Source: Choanephora cucurbitarum
Taxonomy: Eukaryota > Mucoromycota > Mucoromycetes > Mucorales > Choanephoraceae
DNA length: 64,000 bases
Reading direction: 5' to 3'
Assembly: GCA_025331435.1 (NCBI GenBank)
Contig: JAIWNI010000008.1
Span: 310,001-374,000 of the forward strand
The notes beneath the pieces were generated by a model, which saw only the letters and a list, made by a program, of their open reading frames with translations, searched no databases and had not been told where the DNA came from. How positions within the stretch are numbered: the stretch's first letter is position 1; the number at the start of each line of letters is the position of its first letter. Below are positions 21,197 to 34,934 of this stretch, piece by piece. Made by a program: the position numbers and the translations under genes.

Positions 21197-23702
21197 CTAT
21201 ATACCATAATTTCTCCTTTTATATTGAACCACATCCCTTTTAGCTGTCTGTCTATCGCTCTCAGACAGTCTAAACCAAGTAGGCTCTTCAGAAGAATCAG
21301 ACTGATAGATCTTTGCATGTACAATTGATTCATTTTTAGCATAGAGACTGTTTGAAACAGGATCCTCCAGGACTTCCCGATCCATTGTCTTGAGATCAAT
21401 CAGCTTAATGTCAGGATTAGGTGGCTGAAAGTACTGTTTCAGCTCATCTCTACTGATACTGGCTGCCTTTCGATTGTTGTCAATCACACGACGAGAGATG
21501 CTGTTCTTATGAACACTTTGATTCATGATGCTCTCTTCAATGGTAGTGGCCGTCACTAAGCGATAGACATAGACTGGCTTAGTCTGTCCAATACGGTAGA
21601 TTCGACCAATACTCTGTTCATCATACAATGGATTCCAATCCTGATCCACAAGCACAATACGGTTGGCTGCTACTAAATTGATACCAATGCCTGCAGCCTG
21701 TATGCATGTTAGTAAGGATATAGATAAGGCTATTACTCGAGTTATCTTTTGATTTACCTTGGCAGTTAGTAGCATGACATGAATCTCTTTATCTTCTGTA
21801 AATGAATGAATAATGCCTTGTCTTGACTAACGATCATGGTTTTTAAGAGAAAAAGGTTAATAACTGTTATATTATCAATAAAGACGTACTTTACATTGCC
21901 TGCTGTTTCTCCATCAATTCGTGCCATTTTAATGCCCAAGACAGGTAAGAAATGTTCAAGATAATCTAATAGATTATCAGTTACACCTTCTTTCTTTTTG
22001 ACTCTATCTGGTTTTACCTAAACAAGACAAACTATGAGATACGATCACCAGCTTATCTTGAACAGCTTTGGAGGCTACTGCCAAATTGGCTATGAATGTC
22101 ATTTTTCCAGCACAAGACCATGATTCAGTATTTAATGTCTTGAAATAGTTGCTTAATTGTTCATATTGTTGAGCATCAAAATCGAAAAGCTGTAGAAGAC
22201 GCTCTTCATCTTCTTGGTGTTCTTCAGTTACAGGATGACCAGCATCCTCGTCTGACATTTCTATATGCCTTAGGGACATCTGCCGCTTCTTCTCTAAACG
22301 TTTCTCAAGTAACTTGATGGATAGTTGTTAGTTCTATGATAGTATGATAAGAGAACAAAACTTACATTCTCAAATATCTTGGGATGATCACATAAGGCAC
22401 GTAAGATCAATAGAGCTAATAAGGGAGCTAAGCCGTCCACTACATGTTGAAGTAAGAACATATATCCTTTATACTGGATAGGGCTCAGCTTGAATTTGAT
22501 CAAGTATTCTGTCTTTTTAGGCAATGTCTTGATCAAAATGGACTCATCTCTACGATGCATGATTTCGCCTGCTAGTAATTGCAAAACATACATCTTTATG
22601 GCTGCTTCCCGCTTTCGATAGGCCGAAGAATCATGAAAGCAATTCTCAATCAGATTAGAAAAGTAGGACTTAAAGTGCTCAGGTGTACCCAGTAAGCCTG
22701 GTGTGATGGCATGAATCATGTAATAGTACTCTGACAGATGGTTTTGAAGAGGATAGCCCGTCAGACACAACCGAAGAGGGGTGTGGAACTGAGAAACCAA
22801 TGAGGCAAGTGCAGTAGATGCATTCTTGATTCGATGACCCTCATCCAGTACCACTATATCAGGCCCTGGATGGATCAGATAATCCATAAATCGATTATTT
22901 GTGCTATCCTCCAGCTTATCTTGCATCAGTGTTCTAAACTGTTCATAGCCCAGCAACATGACACCACCATAGGTATACCAATGAAGGACAAAGGCAAGTT
23001 GACGTTCTCTTGATTTCTTACCTGCTGATTTAATGGCTACATATGTACGTTAATAGGCAACATTGACAGATGGTACTTTAGTATGTAGCTACTTACATGA
23101 GAAATTATAGACTTCACCTAGAATGTCGTCCATATCATTTACAGACCATTTAGCGAACTCTTCTACCCAATTAGATAATGTAACTACAGGTGCTAAGATC
23201 AATACACGGTTACCCTATAGAAAGAAACAAATAAACAAAACAAAAAGAGATTATGTTGTAAAGTAGCAAGTCAAGTTACACTAGGGAATTGAGTGGAAGG
23301 ATATCTCTTTCGGTGTTGGTAGATTGTGCTCAAGAGGGCGATTACTTGAAGTGTTTTGCCTAAACCCATCGCGTGGCTCAAAAGACATCCACTCTTCTTT
23401 CGATACATGCGATCCCACATAAATTTGAGTCCTTCCAGCTGATGACTCTTGAGCGTTGTTCGATAATAAGGATCAAGCGCGAAATCGATCTGTTCTAATG
23501 CTTGGAGGTTGTCTGTTTCTTCAAAACTCAGTGATTTGTGTGATGTAGAGTGATAGTCATCGAGGAATTCTTGTAGTTTGCGTCGTTTGCTATCGTGTTG
23601 AAACTGATGAAATGCGTCTAAAGAAGGCAAAACGCAACGTTTTTTGAAGGTATGAGCATCAATGGCTTCACTTTGAACAATCTTGTTCAAGATCTTTTCC
23701 AT
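21197..23702 (-). CDS. SNF2-family DNA translocase (Rad54/ATRX-like)
   Basis: A gene of at least seven exons. Motifs in order: KSHQLEGLKFMWDRM (Q-motif region), SHAMGLGKTLQ (Walker A), LILAPVVTLSNW, DIVVLDEGHRIKN (a DEGH box in motif II), LCLTGYPLQNHLSEYYYM (motif III, with Y where TG(T/S)PLQN is usual), VSHSL, [29 protein letters not shown] (motif V across an intron) and QSIGRIYRIGQTKPVYVYRL (motif VI). DEGH and the wording of motif VI favour the ATRX/ARIP4/Rad54 branch. No extra N-terminal domain is present. Such enzymes use ATP to move along DNA and reposition proteins. The join near 22020 is awkward: the frame shifts by one nucleotide, or an unusually short intron of about 31 bp must be assumed. 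Confidence 0.88.
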
Positions 23703-23776
23703 TTTATTGTATGAAAAAAAAAAAGAGGAGAGAAAAAAAAAGAGAGAGAGAGGTATACACTACAGATGGGGTGGTT

Positions 23777-24240
23777 TTATTGTTCCATTCGAATGGATTG
23801 TCGAATCGCTTGTTGATATTCGAAATGTTGAACTAGATCCCAATCATCATGATCCTGCAAAGCTTCCGATGGCACAACCTATAAACCGTTCAATAACGCA
23901 TCAACTCATCTACCTGTCTCTATATATATTTTACCTCTTCTACAGGATTGTTTTCCCATAAGACAGTATATTTAACTTGTCCTGTAGCATTCTTAAACCT
24001 TTTGGTGACTCGATCAAGACGTTTATGGATGAATTTCTTTTTTAGCTGATTTCTCTGCTTTTCACGTCGAGTGTCTTCATCACTATCTTGATCGAGTTCA
24101 GGTGGAATGTACATGCGAATGGTATCAGGCCGCACATATGCCATACGGCTTTCTTTAGGTAAGACAGGTATAAGGACCTTTTTTAGAACATCGTCTGCAA
24201 TATTTGGATAAACTGGTGTTTCGGGCTTCATTGCTTTCAT
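23777..24240 (-). CDS. Small unknown acidic/basic protein
   Basis: Two exons (24240-23935, 23878-23777) encode 135 residues, with a clean GT-AG intron and a phase-0 join. I do not recognise it. The N-terminus is MKAMKPETPVYPNIADD. A charged helix (DEDTRREKQRNQLKKKF) is followed by NATGQVKYTVLWENNPVEE and a C-terminal EYQQAIRQSIRMEQ. It has neither a signal peptide nor a membrane segment. It sits head-to-tail upstream of the SNF2 gene, about 75 bp away, so its 3' end could share that gene's promoter region. Confidence 0.65.
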
Positions 24241-24426
24241 ATGGATATAGAGTGTATTAATTTTTTTTAGGATTTTCTAACAAACAAAAAAAAAAGAAAT
24301 AAAAAAAAAAATAAAGACTAAAGATTTCTAAAAAATTTAACCTAACAAATCAGCAAAGACACTGATAAAAAGAAACAGAAATTAATCAAAATGAGCCAAC
24401 TCTTTTTTTTTTTTTGCTTAGTTTAC

Positions 24427-25783
<1,357 letters not shown>

Positions 25784-26025
25784 GGTATAAAGAGAGAAGG
25801 AGAAAAGAGGAATGAAGGGAAAGAAAAAAAATATAGGCAAGAAAAAATAATTACTTTAAGCAGGTAAAGCCAATGTGTCACATTAAGTGGAGTTTTTTTG
25901 TTTATATTGAAAATAAAAGAAGAAAGCTTTATGTACTAGATGATAAAGTAAGGCCAAAGAAGAAGAAGAGGGAATGAACAATCAAAAAATCAAGATATAT
26001 TACAAAATAGATTGAAAGTAAGCAT

Positions 26026-27302
26026 TTACTTTTTAGCAGACCACCATTTGCTTAGCTTTTCACCAGCATAACGGCTTGTCTTGATAGGACCGGCTGTAAA
26101 GATACCCTTGATACTTTGAGTGATAGCAGTTCTAGCAATAATCTCTGTAAGGCCTATATAACAGTAGCAATATGCATAAATAAGTTGAATAAACAAAAGT
26201 GAGATGATATGGACTTACTTTTATCAATGTAGCTATTCAAAGCTTCTGACTGAGCCACTTGTTCATACAGAATAGATTTATCTTCGGCAACACTCAAGTT
26301 GTTACTAGCAGCATATCGCAAATGTTGCTGAATTACTTTATCATAAAGTGTTTTTGGAAGCTTCTTCACCATCAAGCCTCTGAATCGAGGATTGTTATTT
26401 TGTTGAAGTCGGCCTCCGTTCAGGGTAGTCACGTTGGGTAAATCATCTAGCAGACTATAGTAGAGTCGATGGAAATTGTCCATTTGAGAGGTAACAATAT
26501 TCCTCACTTTGTTGGGGTTTTCGCCTACAATCATTCTAAAGTCACCCTGATAACTAATACCAGCAATACGAACAAAAAGCTCCTCTTCTGTGAATGTTTC
26601 TGGCAAGGTCAAAAGAGCCACACGAACAGCCTCTGTCAAATTCACTTGATTGGCCAAACGCACACGAGCATCATCACGTAAAATTTTGACAGGTTTATGC
26701 ATACGACCAGCCAAATAGAGCGTTTCCCAATCAATCAGGTCCTTACACAACTTTTCGATCGAGACCACACCATACTTGATGTTCATTCCATTCACTTCAA
26801 CATAAGGATTAAAGTAGACGCCTGCACCTACTTTCTCTTGTAAGAGACTGATAGCGCCTGAACCTAATCGACGCAGGCCTGAGTAATGGTGAGGGTTTTG
26901 TTGAATGTTCAAGTCATGCCAATGACCTGGATGACTGACGCCAAAGATGAAATCAACCATAGGTTTCTTTTTCTCATCATATCCTGCTTGACGAAAAACA
27001 CCACTACCATAGGCAACAGCATATCGAACAGGGGCATTGAAAGTAGAGACGACCGCCTTGAGTTGTCGCTTCAGTTCCTCATTAATGCTAATGTATTGAT
27101 TAGTGCCAAAATCAGGAGAATCCGGAATGTTTGTAGGGTGGAACTGGTATTGACGCAAACGTTCAAGTCGAACACGAGTTTCATCTGAAAAAAGGTTATT
27201 CTTATGGTGCTTGTCTGTCTTTTTTTGCCCAGAAAAAGAAGGTGGAGGTGGAGGTGGTGGAGATACTTCAGATTGATAATTAGTATTTGTCTCTAAAGAC
27301 AT
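26026..27302 (-). CDS. tam41: Mitochondrial CDP-diacylglycerol synthase Tam41
   Basis: Two exons (27302-26219, 26153-26026) give 403 residues. Tam41 makes CDP-diacylglycerol from phosphatidic acid and CTP at the inner mitochondrial membrane, the first step toward cardiolipin. Family blocks are VRYAVAYGSGVFRQAGY (nucleotidyltransferase GSG), VDFIFGVSHPGHWHDLN with catalytic acidic residue, NPHHYSGLRRLG, GAGVYFNPYVEVNG, KYGVVS, DWETLYLAGRMHKPVKIL and RGLMVKKLPKTL. The N-terminus has a poly-Pro run and no strong presequence, so import may depend on sequence further in. The short last exon supplies the conserved tail SIKGIFTAGPIKTSRYAGEK, which agrees with the family. Confidence 0.95.
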
Positions 27303-30135
27303 ACTACGTATCGATATCGATTTTATTGTTTGGGCATGTCTAATAGGTCTAGAAAGGGCATTCTAAAGGAATTTTTTTTTTTTAGTATCGTATGACAAAG
27401 CATTTATGTTGTGAAAATTCACCTTAATCATCATCATATTTTTTTTGAGAAATAAAAAGAAAAAAGTAAATTAAATAATGAGAGTCCATTCGTCCATTTA
27501 AAATATCCAGAAATAGGACTTGTCCAAAAAAGTTGCCGTGCACAAATTAAAATCCAAAGTGTGCAAAACAAGGTTAAAATCAATCTTTGTGCGGGGCTCG
27601 GATCGAATGATGTTTCGGCTTTGTGTTGTCACAGAGATAGATGAAAGCTCCGAAGATTAATACAAGCAAGTAGTCAAGGAAGGTTATAAAGAAAAAGGTG
27701 CTTTTCTGATGTTTTACAGGCTAAAGCAAGTTTTTTTTTCTCTCTTGTTTTTCTCTTAGTATCTGTACAAACAGCCCTGTAGATTAGTAGCAACAGTACA
27801 GAGTGATAAAGATCAGCATCAGTTGATATTGTTAAATTTTTGTTTAAGGAAAAACAGAGAGTATCAATAGATGTATAAAATAGCCTTGTTATTCCATCAA
27901 AGCATGTGTTTAGTTGTACATGAACAAACAAAAAAACGTGGATAGGATAGGGAACAAGACTGGTGCGTTTCTCATCCTGAAAATATAGAGAAAATAACTC
28001 TTCAACAAGGTATGAAGAGAAACTCCTCATTATTCTTAATATGAATTAAGGAGTGATGATCAAGAAAAGGAGTAGGATTAGATAGATATTCAAGAGAAAA
28101 CGAGAAACATAAGCAATACAGTCACAGGCACAGGCACAAGAAGCAGAGTATCTTTTAATTTGATTCGATAGCATATAAATTTTTGAAAATTTGACTGGTA
28201 AACCATTGGTAAGAGTTTACCAAAGCATCTGTTTGTTTGATTGTAGTTAGTGAGAGGAGCAAGAAAGAATTCTTGTTAGACTAGTAAAAGGAAAGAGGTT
28301 ATTATTCAATTGCTACCAAGGCAATCATTGAGAAAAGAGAGATGACTTGTTATTCAAGATATTTTCGAGTTATTTGTCTGTTCTCACACTGTACGGATAC
28401 TTCTTTTCTCAAGGCACAAATATACCAACTGACTTCGTTCTTATACACACAGATTGTTCTTCATGTTAGAGCATTCCTTGAAATCATAGATAACAGCCTT
28501 TTAGTATGTCTCAGATCAATAATCAATTTACATAAAATGAGAGAAACAGAGTCAAGTTATTCAACATAATATCTTCTTTGATGAAAGAGGCATATAGACC
28601 AGTAGTAGAACAAATTTAGAAAGTGACCTATTTATCATGTATTCATTTGTACGTCTTTTTCTATGAAAGAGCTACAGTACGACTTATCATCAAACTAACT
28701 CTCTTGTTTTTTTATCAAGTTTAGTCTTTGCTTTCTATTTTGGCTGAATCGACAACTCCCTTTGAATGTCCGTATTCCTTTAGATGAACAAATGATTTCC
28801 GCTAAAAGTGGGAATGAAAAAAAAAAAGAGTCGATATGAATGTGTTACTGATGGGAAGAAGACCCACGTTTGTTTAAAGTTGATAAAGCCACGGCATTCT
28901 TATCAAGTTATAGGCATCTCCAGACATAAGGAATAAATATTTGAAGCGCTTAAAAACTTAAGTATGTGTGCATATGTGGTACACCTATAGTATGCACTGC
29001 TACCATCATAGGTCATGCAGGAAACTCAAATCGAATGGCTTAAAATTCAAAAAGGAAGATGTTATCACCAGACATTTACATGCATAGTTATTGATATGGC
29101 CAGAATGTCGTCTTTATTAAGTGCAGCTATAGCAATTATAGCTTCTTTTTCTTTCTATTGTCATTAAGCAAGAAGTTTGCCGAAGAGGGTTGTACTTTTT
29201 CCCATTTGCTTAAAATAGAAAACAAGGCCTACAGAATAAGCGCTTTTAATGCATACACTCTTTAACCTAACTTGCTCCAAACATATTCATCTCTTTGTTA
29301 CTTGTCTTTGTTGAACACCTTCATCTTTTTTATACATATTGAGTGACACAATTTTTTTTTACTGTAGCGTACTGTCATTTGCAATCGTCATATATTAAAA
29401 GAATTTACTAAATCAAGTATAATTCAGTCATCTTCTGCATTGGGAATACGATATGAACTTTATGAAGAAAAGAATTGTAATTTGAATGTTACTTCCACAG
29501 ATATATATACTCCAATTCAAATGAAGATGAAATATTTTGGAATACAGATTAACCCCGGATTTGAGCATTTCATACATTTCTCAGAAGCCCATATGAATAG
29601 AGACTACATTTTCGGTAGCCATTGAATAAACACTAGTTTACTTTTTAGAACCTTAGCCAATCTGATATTTTTCGGCGATACCTAGCTACTTGACAAGTTG
29701 ATCGGCTCCGTCAAACAAAATGGTTTAAACTGCTGCTGATTACATACTAATGATCAGCAACTGTCAAAAAGATGCTTTTCATTACTCAAAAAGAAAAGAG
29801 ATGTCTTGAGAATACCGGCTTCCAGAAATAGCTTCTACTTATTTATATATAGCTAAAGTCGTACTTAATTTCACTAAGTAGTTGAGAGAAAAGAAAGAAA
29901 GAGAAAAAGTATGAACAAATATAGTGTGGTACAAAGTGATGCTGAATTTAACATTTAAAGCTAGCTTTTTCATTGGCCGACTAAATGATAAAAAAGACAC
30001 AGTTAAAGGATTAGACTACTTTGGTCGTTTACATTTTTTCCACTCCTTTGTAAGACAAAAAGGAGGCTGATTTTCTTTCTCTTCCGCAACCTTTCTTTTT
30101 TTTTTCTAAACATTAACTTTCCTTTTATTTGCACA
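27303..30135. other. Long intergenic region, no gene supported
   Basis: AT-rich. A 118-codon minus frame at 27674-28030 and shorter frames have no motif or splice support. No RNA gene or repeat of note was seen by eye. Spliced short-exon genes could have been missed. Confidence 0.5.
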
Positions 30136-31518
30136 ATGGTAAACAGCACAAGCAGTACTACAGGAAGCATAGTGAGCAATAGCTTTACAAGCTTTTGGAA
30201 GCTTAAATGGAGAACCTCCAGAGACCCAAAATTGAACATAAAGCAACGACTCCCGAATACAGTAGACGACATAGAACGAGACTGGGTTAGACACAGTGCT
30301 CTCAAATTAGCATTTGAGGGGTAAGCATTTCTTTGTTGGATGAAGGCAATAACATGCTTGGATCATGCAGATAAAACTAAGAACAAAAGCATATTGCTTC
30401 TTTAGTAATTTCAAAGCACCCATTCAGAGATTACTCCAAGCAGGTGGGAGCGAAGTATTAGACATAGGGTAAATCAGAGTTGTTTTCTACTTCTAAAAGC
30501 CAAGTAATGTTAAAAAATTTTTTTTCCTTTGTAAACCTTATAGCTGTGGTGCAGGGTTTTGGACAAATGTAAGAAAGAAAAGATAAGAGAGAGCATATAC
30601 AGACGAGAAACAGCCAGTTGATGTTTCCTTTCACTCTTTCTATTACTTTAGGATATGGCGTCTCAATTCCCCATTTCTTATTTCACTGGCGTAGATATCG
30701 ATAAAAATGTCCTACCTGCAAGGTAATTTGAACATGGCATTAGACGGCGATTGAACTTATTTAATGCCTGCATAACTTTGCTTAGTCGATCCACCAAAAA
30801 TGTTTTATTTCAGCGCATTGATTTGCTAGAACTACCTCTTCCTTATGAGGATGATACATTTGACTATATCTTTATTCGTTCAATGATGGATACTCTACCT
30901 GATACTATCTGGGACAATGTGCTAAAAGAGTTGGTGCGTATCATGAAAAAGGGCGCTTATATCGAATGTATAGAAGCATATGACAGCCTATTCGATACAG
31001 GGCCTGCTATGACAACCTTAAATCAACTCATACAATATAGCACACAACAACCTCCTCAGTCACCTACTGCCTATCAATCCCCCACCTATTCCACAAATCA
31101 CCGTAACTCAACTATTTCCATGCTGTCTTCTACATCTTCATTTGCCAGTAGTACATCTACTGCAGTCAACACATCAAACCCTTGGCCTAATCGAATAGCT
31201 AGTCAGAATCAGCTCACAGGTATGCAGATACATCATACCCATACACCTGTGGGTCTGTATGGTGGTGCCATCGGAAGTCTATTATTGGAGTATTGGGAGA
31301 GAATCGTCAAGGGCTTACGAAGGGAATGGATTACAAACAAGCTTATTGCTGAGGATGAATTGGAAAGAACAGTAGAGGCCATGAGAGAAGAAGTAAATGA
31401 GTACAACACATACATGTCTTGGTATTCTGTTGTTGCTCAAAAGAAGGGCTACAATGGGCCAACCATTCAATTTGATGATGTGGATGATTTTGACACCGTC
31501 CATACAACTATTTTTTAA
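30136..31518 (+). CDS. SAM-dependent methyltransferase (LaeA/UMTA-like class I)
   Basis: Five exons (30136-30320, 30406-30468, 30544-30568, 30652-30722, 30786-31518) encode 358 residues. The Rossmann motif I is split over introns: EVLDIG, then CGAGFWTN. Next come FPISYFTGVDID (motif with acidic ribose-binding residue), FQRIDLLELPLPYEDDTFDYIFIRSMM and the LVRIMKKGAYIECIEAYDS block. This arrangement is common in fungal UMTA/LaeA-type methyltransferases. The substrate cannot be inferred. The N-terminus is Ser/Thr-rich (MVNSTSSTTGSIVSNS), and a Ser/Thr/Pro-rich insertion lies near residues 215-260. Its stop faces that of the acyl-CoA dehydrogenase 75 bp away. Confidence 0.88.
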
Positions 31519-31593
31519 TTGTGAACAAAAACTACACTATACATCAAAGACAACGTAAAACTATAATAACGATAATAATAATAAATAAGCGCT

Positions 31594-32844
31594 TTAGAAG
31601 CCACCAAGAGCATCAGCGCCAGATTTAGCAGAATCTAATAGCAAACGAGAAATAATCAAACGTTGAACTTGAGCAGTACCTTCATAAATCTGAAAGATCT
31701 TTGCATCACGCATAAGTTTTTCAACTGGGTATTCAGTGTTGAACCCATTGCCACCGAATATCTGAACAGCATCTGATGCACATTTGTTAGCTACATCACC
31801 AGCTAAAGCTTTGGCAATACTAGCATAAAAAGTGTTTTTCTCTCCTTGGTCCCGCATAAAAGCCGAACGATAAACCATCATACGGGCACTCTCCACACCA
31901 ATAGCCATATCAGCTAACATAAATGCAACAGCTTGATGACTTGCAATAGTCTTACCCATTGTCTTTCGTTCGAGGGCGTACTTTGTTGCCTCTTCCATGG
32001 CACGACGAGCTAGACCAACAGCAGCTGAAGCAACTAAAGGGCGGGTGATATCGAATGCATTCATGGCAATTTTAAAACCTTGACCTTCTGTACCCAATAC
32101 ATTCTCAGCAGGCACTACTACATCTTCAAATGTCACGCCGCGTGTATCAGAAGCTCTTTGGCCCATATTGATTTCTTTACGGCCCAAAGTAATACCTGGT
32201 GTGTCTGCATCAACCACAAATCCAGTAAATGCTTTACCGGCATTTGCATTTGCATCTGTTTTCGCCAGCACAAAGAACCAGTTAGCATGACCTGCATTAG
32301 TAATCCACATCTTTTGTCCGTTCAGGACCCAACTTCCATCTGATTTCTTGACAGCAGTGGTTGATAAACTTGCAACATCAGATCCAGCGCCAGGTTCAGT
32401 AACGCCATAAGAGGCCATCAGTGGAGCTTCGGTCATTCGCCCAAGGTACTTCTTTTTCTGTTCTTCATTACCAGCCACGACAAGAGGAGCTTCAGCCAAA
32501 TTATTAGCTTCGATCGCTGTCTGGATACCACTACAACCATAAGCCAACTCTTCTGAAATAATAGCACTATCCAACACACCCAGGTTCATGCCTCCATATT
32601 TAGAATCGATGTGTGTGTTTACCAATCCAAGTTCCCAAGCTTTCTTAATGATGTCCACAGGATATTTGCCTGTTTTATCGTGTTCAGCAGCAACTGGAAT
32701 GATTTCCTCACGAGTAAATTTACGAGCCATTTCTTGTATCGACTTCTGCTCTTCTGTCAAGGAGAAGCTCATACCGAGAGAGAGCGACTCAGTAGAATAG
32801 TAACGAGCATATGGACGAACAAGCTTTTGAACGGACCTCAACAT
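31594..32844 (-). CDS. acadm: Medium-chain acyl-CoA dehydrogenase, mitochondrial
   Basis: An intronless gene of 416 residues. Acyl-CoA dehydrogenases do the first, FAD-dependent step of beta-oxidation and pass electrons to ETF. The N-terminus [17 protein letters not shown] looks like a mitochondrial presequence. [63 protein letters not shown] and [19 protein letters not shown] follow the medium-chain (ACADM) pattern closely. The catalytic base is Glu in [11 protein letters not shown]. The lack of introns contrasts with nearly all neighbours. Confidence 0.95.
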   Translation of the reverse strand: MLRSVQKLVRPYARYYSTESLSLGMSFSLTEEQKSIQEMARKFTREEIIPVAAEHDKTGKYPVDIIKKAWELGLVNTHIDSKYGGMNLGVLDSAIISEELAYGCSGIQTAIEANNLAEAPLVVAGNEEQKKKYLGRMTEAPLMASYGVTEPGAGSDVASLSTTAVKKSDGSWVLNGQKMWITNAGHANWFFVLAKTDANANAGKAFTGFVVDADTPGITLGRKEINMGQRASDTRGVTFEDVVVPAENVLGTEGQGFKIAMNAFDITRPLVASAAVGLARRAMEEATKYALERKTMGKTIASHQAVAFMLADMAIGVESARMMVYRSAFMRDQGEKNTFYASIAKALAGDVANKCASDAVQIFGGNGFNTEYPVEKLMRDAKIFQIYEGTAQVQRLIISRLLLDSAKSGADALGGF

Positions 32845-34934
32845 GTTTCAATGGTAAAGCGGCGAGGGAGTGGGAGGAAGAAGAAAAGGAGAAAGGTGTT
32901 AGATTTAGTTTGTTTTGTTTTTGTTTTGCTGCATGTGATTATATTTTTTGTAAACCAATAAAATTTGGCTTGTATATATGGCATGAATGTGATCTTTCGA
33001 CTCTATAAAGTTATATGTTAGTGTAACTAGTACAGATTCTCCCTAATCTCTCGCTGAACAAGTCATTACTGAAAAGAGAAAGAGTAGTTTGTATTATGTT
33101 GTCAGTGAACTTGATTACGCTACGAGAGTATAATAGTTGGTGACAACATCTTTGTTCAAGCTATCTGCATCTATAACAGACTATCCTGTCGTTTTAAAGA
33201 AAAGAGGAGAGAAAGAGAGACAAGTGGTAGGTAAGCGTAAAATTTTGTACGGAATGTCAGAGGATAGTGAAAACTTGGATATGCCTTTATGGCAATAAAT
33301 TAAGATGATCTACTTCTCTCTGATTCATCTGAAAACTACAGTGTTTGGAATACATGATTACCAGTAGATTGTCTTCTCTTGCTCTCTCTGCTCGCTTCTT
33401 AGAAGAGACTGCAACTCCTTAATACTCTTGATTCGAACCATCCTGTAATTATCATATGATCTTGAGCAAGAAAAAGCAAGAATGTTGTCCGATGCTTTAC
33501 AATCGTTCAGTCATCTCTATAGATACCACAACAGTATTAAGTTGTATAATTATTATCAAACTATAGTAGTGGTTGTTGGTTTTTGTCGCTTCACATCTCA
33601 GGGCTTGAAGAAAGCATGATCTCTTGTATGGTTTGATACAATCTCCTCATTGTTTTCTCTTATTTGGATATGAAATCAAATATAATTTAATCGAAACCTA
33701 AATTGCATTGATATGGTTCGATTGTTGCTTGCATTAGGGAACAACAATTCTTGTTGGAATCTAGAGGGTATATGAATGAGCAAGATACAAACGTGTGTTT
33801 GAGCTATCAACCATCAATGGTGTGACAAAACTGTCTTTAAAAGAAACATCGTGCTGGCTGTCAACGATGGTCTAATTTATCGCTCCACTCTCTATGCTCG
33901 CTAAATCTTTCAGGAAAGTAATGGTACTGGATGAAGGCATAGAAGCAATCTTCTCATATTGATATGGCTCTTAATTGTTGATAAGCAGGTAAGACGCATT
34001 TATTTGATTATAAAGATGAATTAGGGAAGTCTCATGATTGGTATACTTCTTATTTCAATACATTCTCACACAGATTCCTTTGAGGCTAACCTTTCAATTC
34101 AGCCATGCTGACTATGCTACAAAGTAGTAGTGAAAACTATTTTCATAAACTCAATCCTCGTGCTGTTCATATTTAGGTCAATGCATGCTTTGTCAACAGA
34201 AGCTTAATCTATCAGTAGGTTTGTTTACTTCTTTCTTCTTTAGTAAGCTGGTGTTTTGAAGAGAATCAACACTGTCTCAAGTTGATAAAACTAAGGTCTC
34301 TGGACAGCCTTTCTACAATCCTTCAAACCAAATTTCTGCAGTGATAAAAGACTACTCAGCTGCACAGTGGCAGTTCTGTTAATTTAATTTGGATAATTAT
34401 AGAGAGCGTGACACTTACCTGTTTTCTACCTGCTCCTTATCGTATTCATTCTCCGTAGCAGAAAGGGAGGAATATAAATAAAAATTTTCTGCAGTTATTT
34501 TCTCACCTTTCTTTTTCTCTTTCATCATCTTATTTTTCTTTACAGTATCTTAAAGAACAATACTAAAGAAGTTATAATAAAAAGACAAGAAATCCTTTTT
34601 CTTAGTAAACACCTTACTATCATCTTATCTTATCTATCTTACCTATCATCCTCTTAAACCTTTAAACCAAGAACCCCCAACTTCCCTTATTTCTGTTTGT
34701 TTTAGGTGTTTTAACAGGTATTAATAATAACAGAAAGGAATGAAGAAATGGAAAAAATAAACATTTTTTTTCAGCGAAACACCTGCAAAGAAATAAAGTA
34801 TCAGCACTGGATAAGCACACAGTAATTCTTCTTTACGCTTCAAGCACCATCTTTTCCAAGGCCACCAAAGAAAAGAATATAAATCCTCTTAATAGTAATA
34901 GCAGTAGTATTAGTAATAGTATACGATTGAGTCC
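32845..34934. other. Intergenic region, promoter of the antizyme gene at right
   Basis: No gene recognised. The right part (34440-34934) is a long pyrimidine-rich leader with a TATA-like box at 34473-34480. A tiny upstream frame starts at the ATG at 34748 (24 codons). Confidence 0.5.
34473..34480 (+). promoter_or_regulatory. TATA-box candidate for the antizyme gene
   Basis: TATAAATA in a G/A-rich setting, about 455 bp before the ATG at 34935. A long leader or a 5' intron would be needed. Confidence 0.4.

Noticed and set aside
27674..28030. 118-codon minus frame
   Set aside because: Composition is typical of random AT-rich DNA; no motif and no conserved block.
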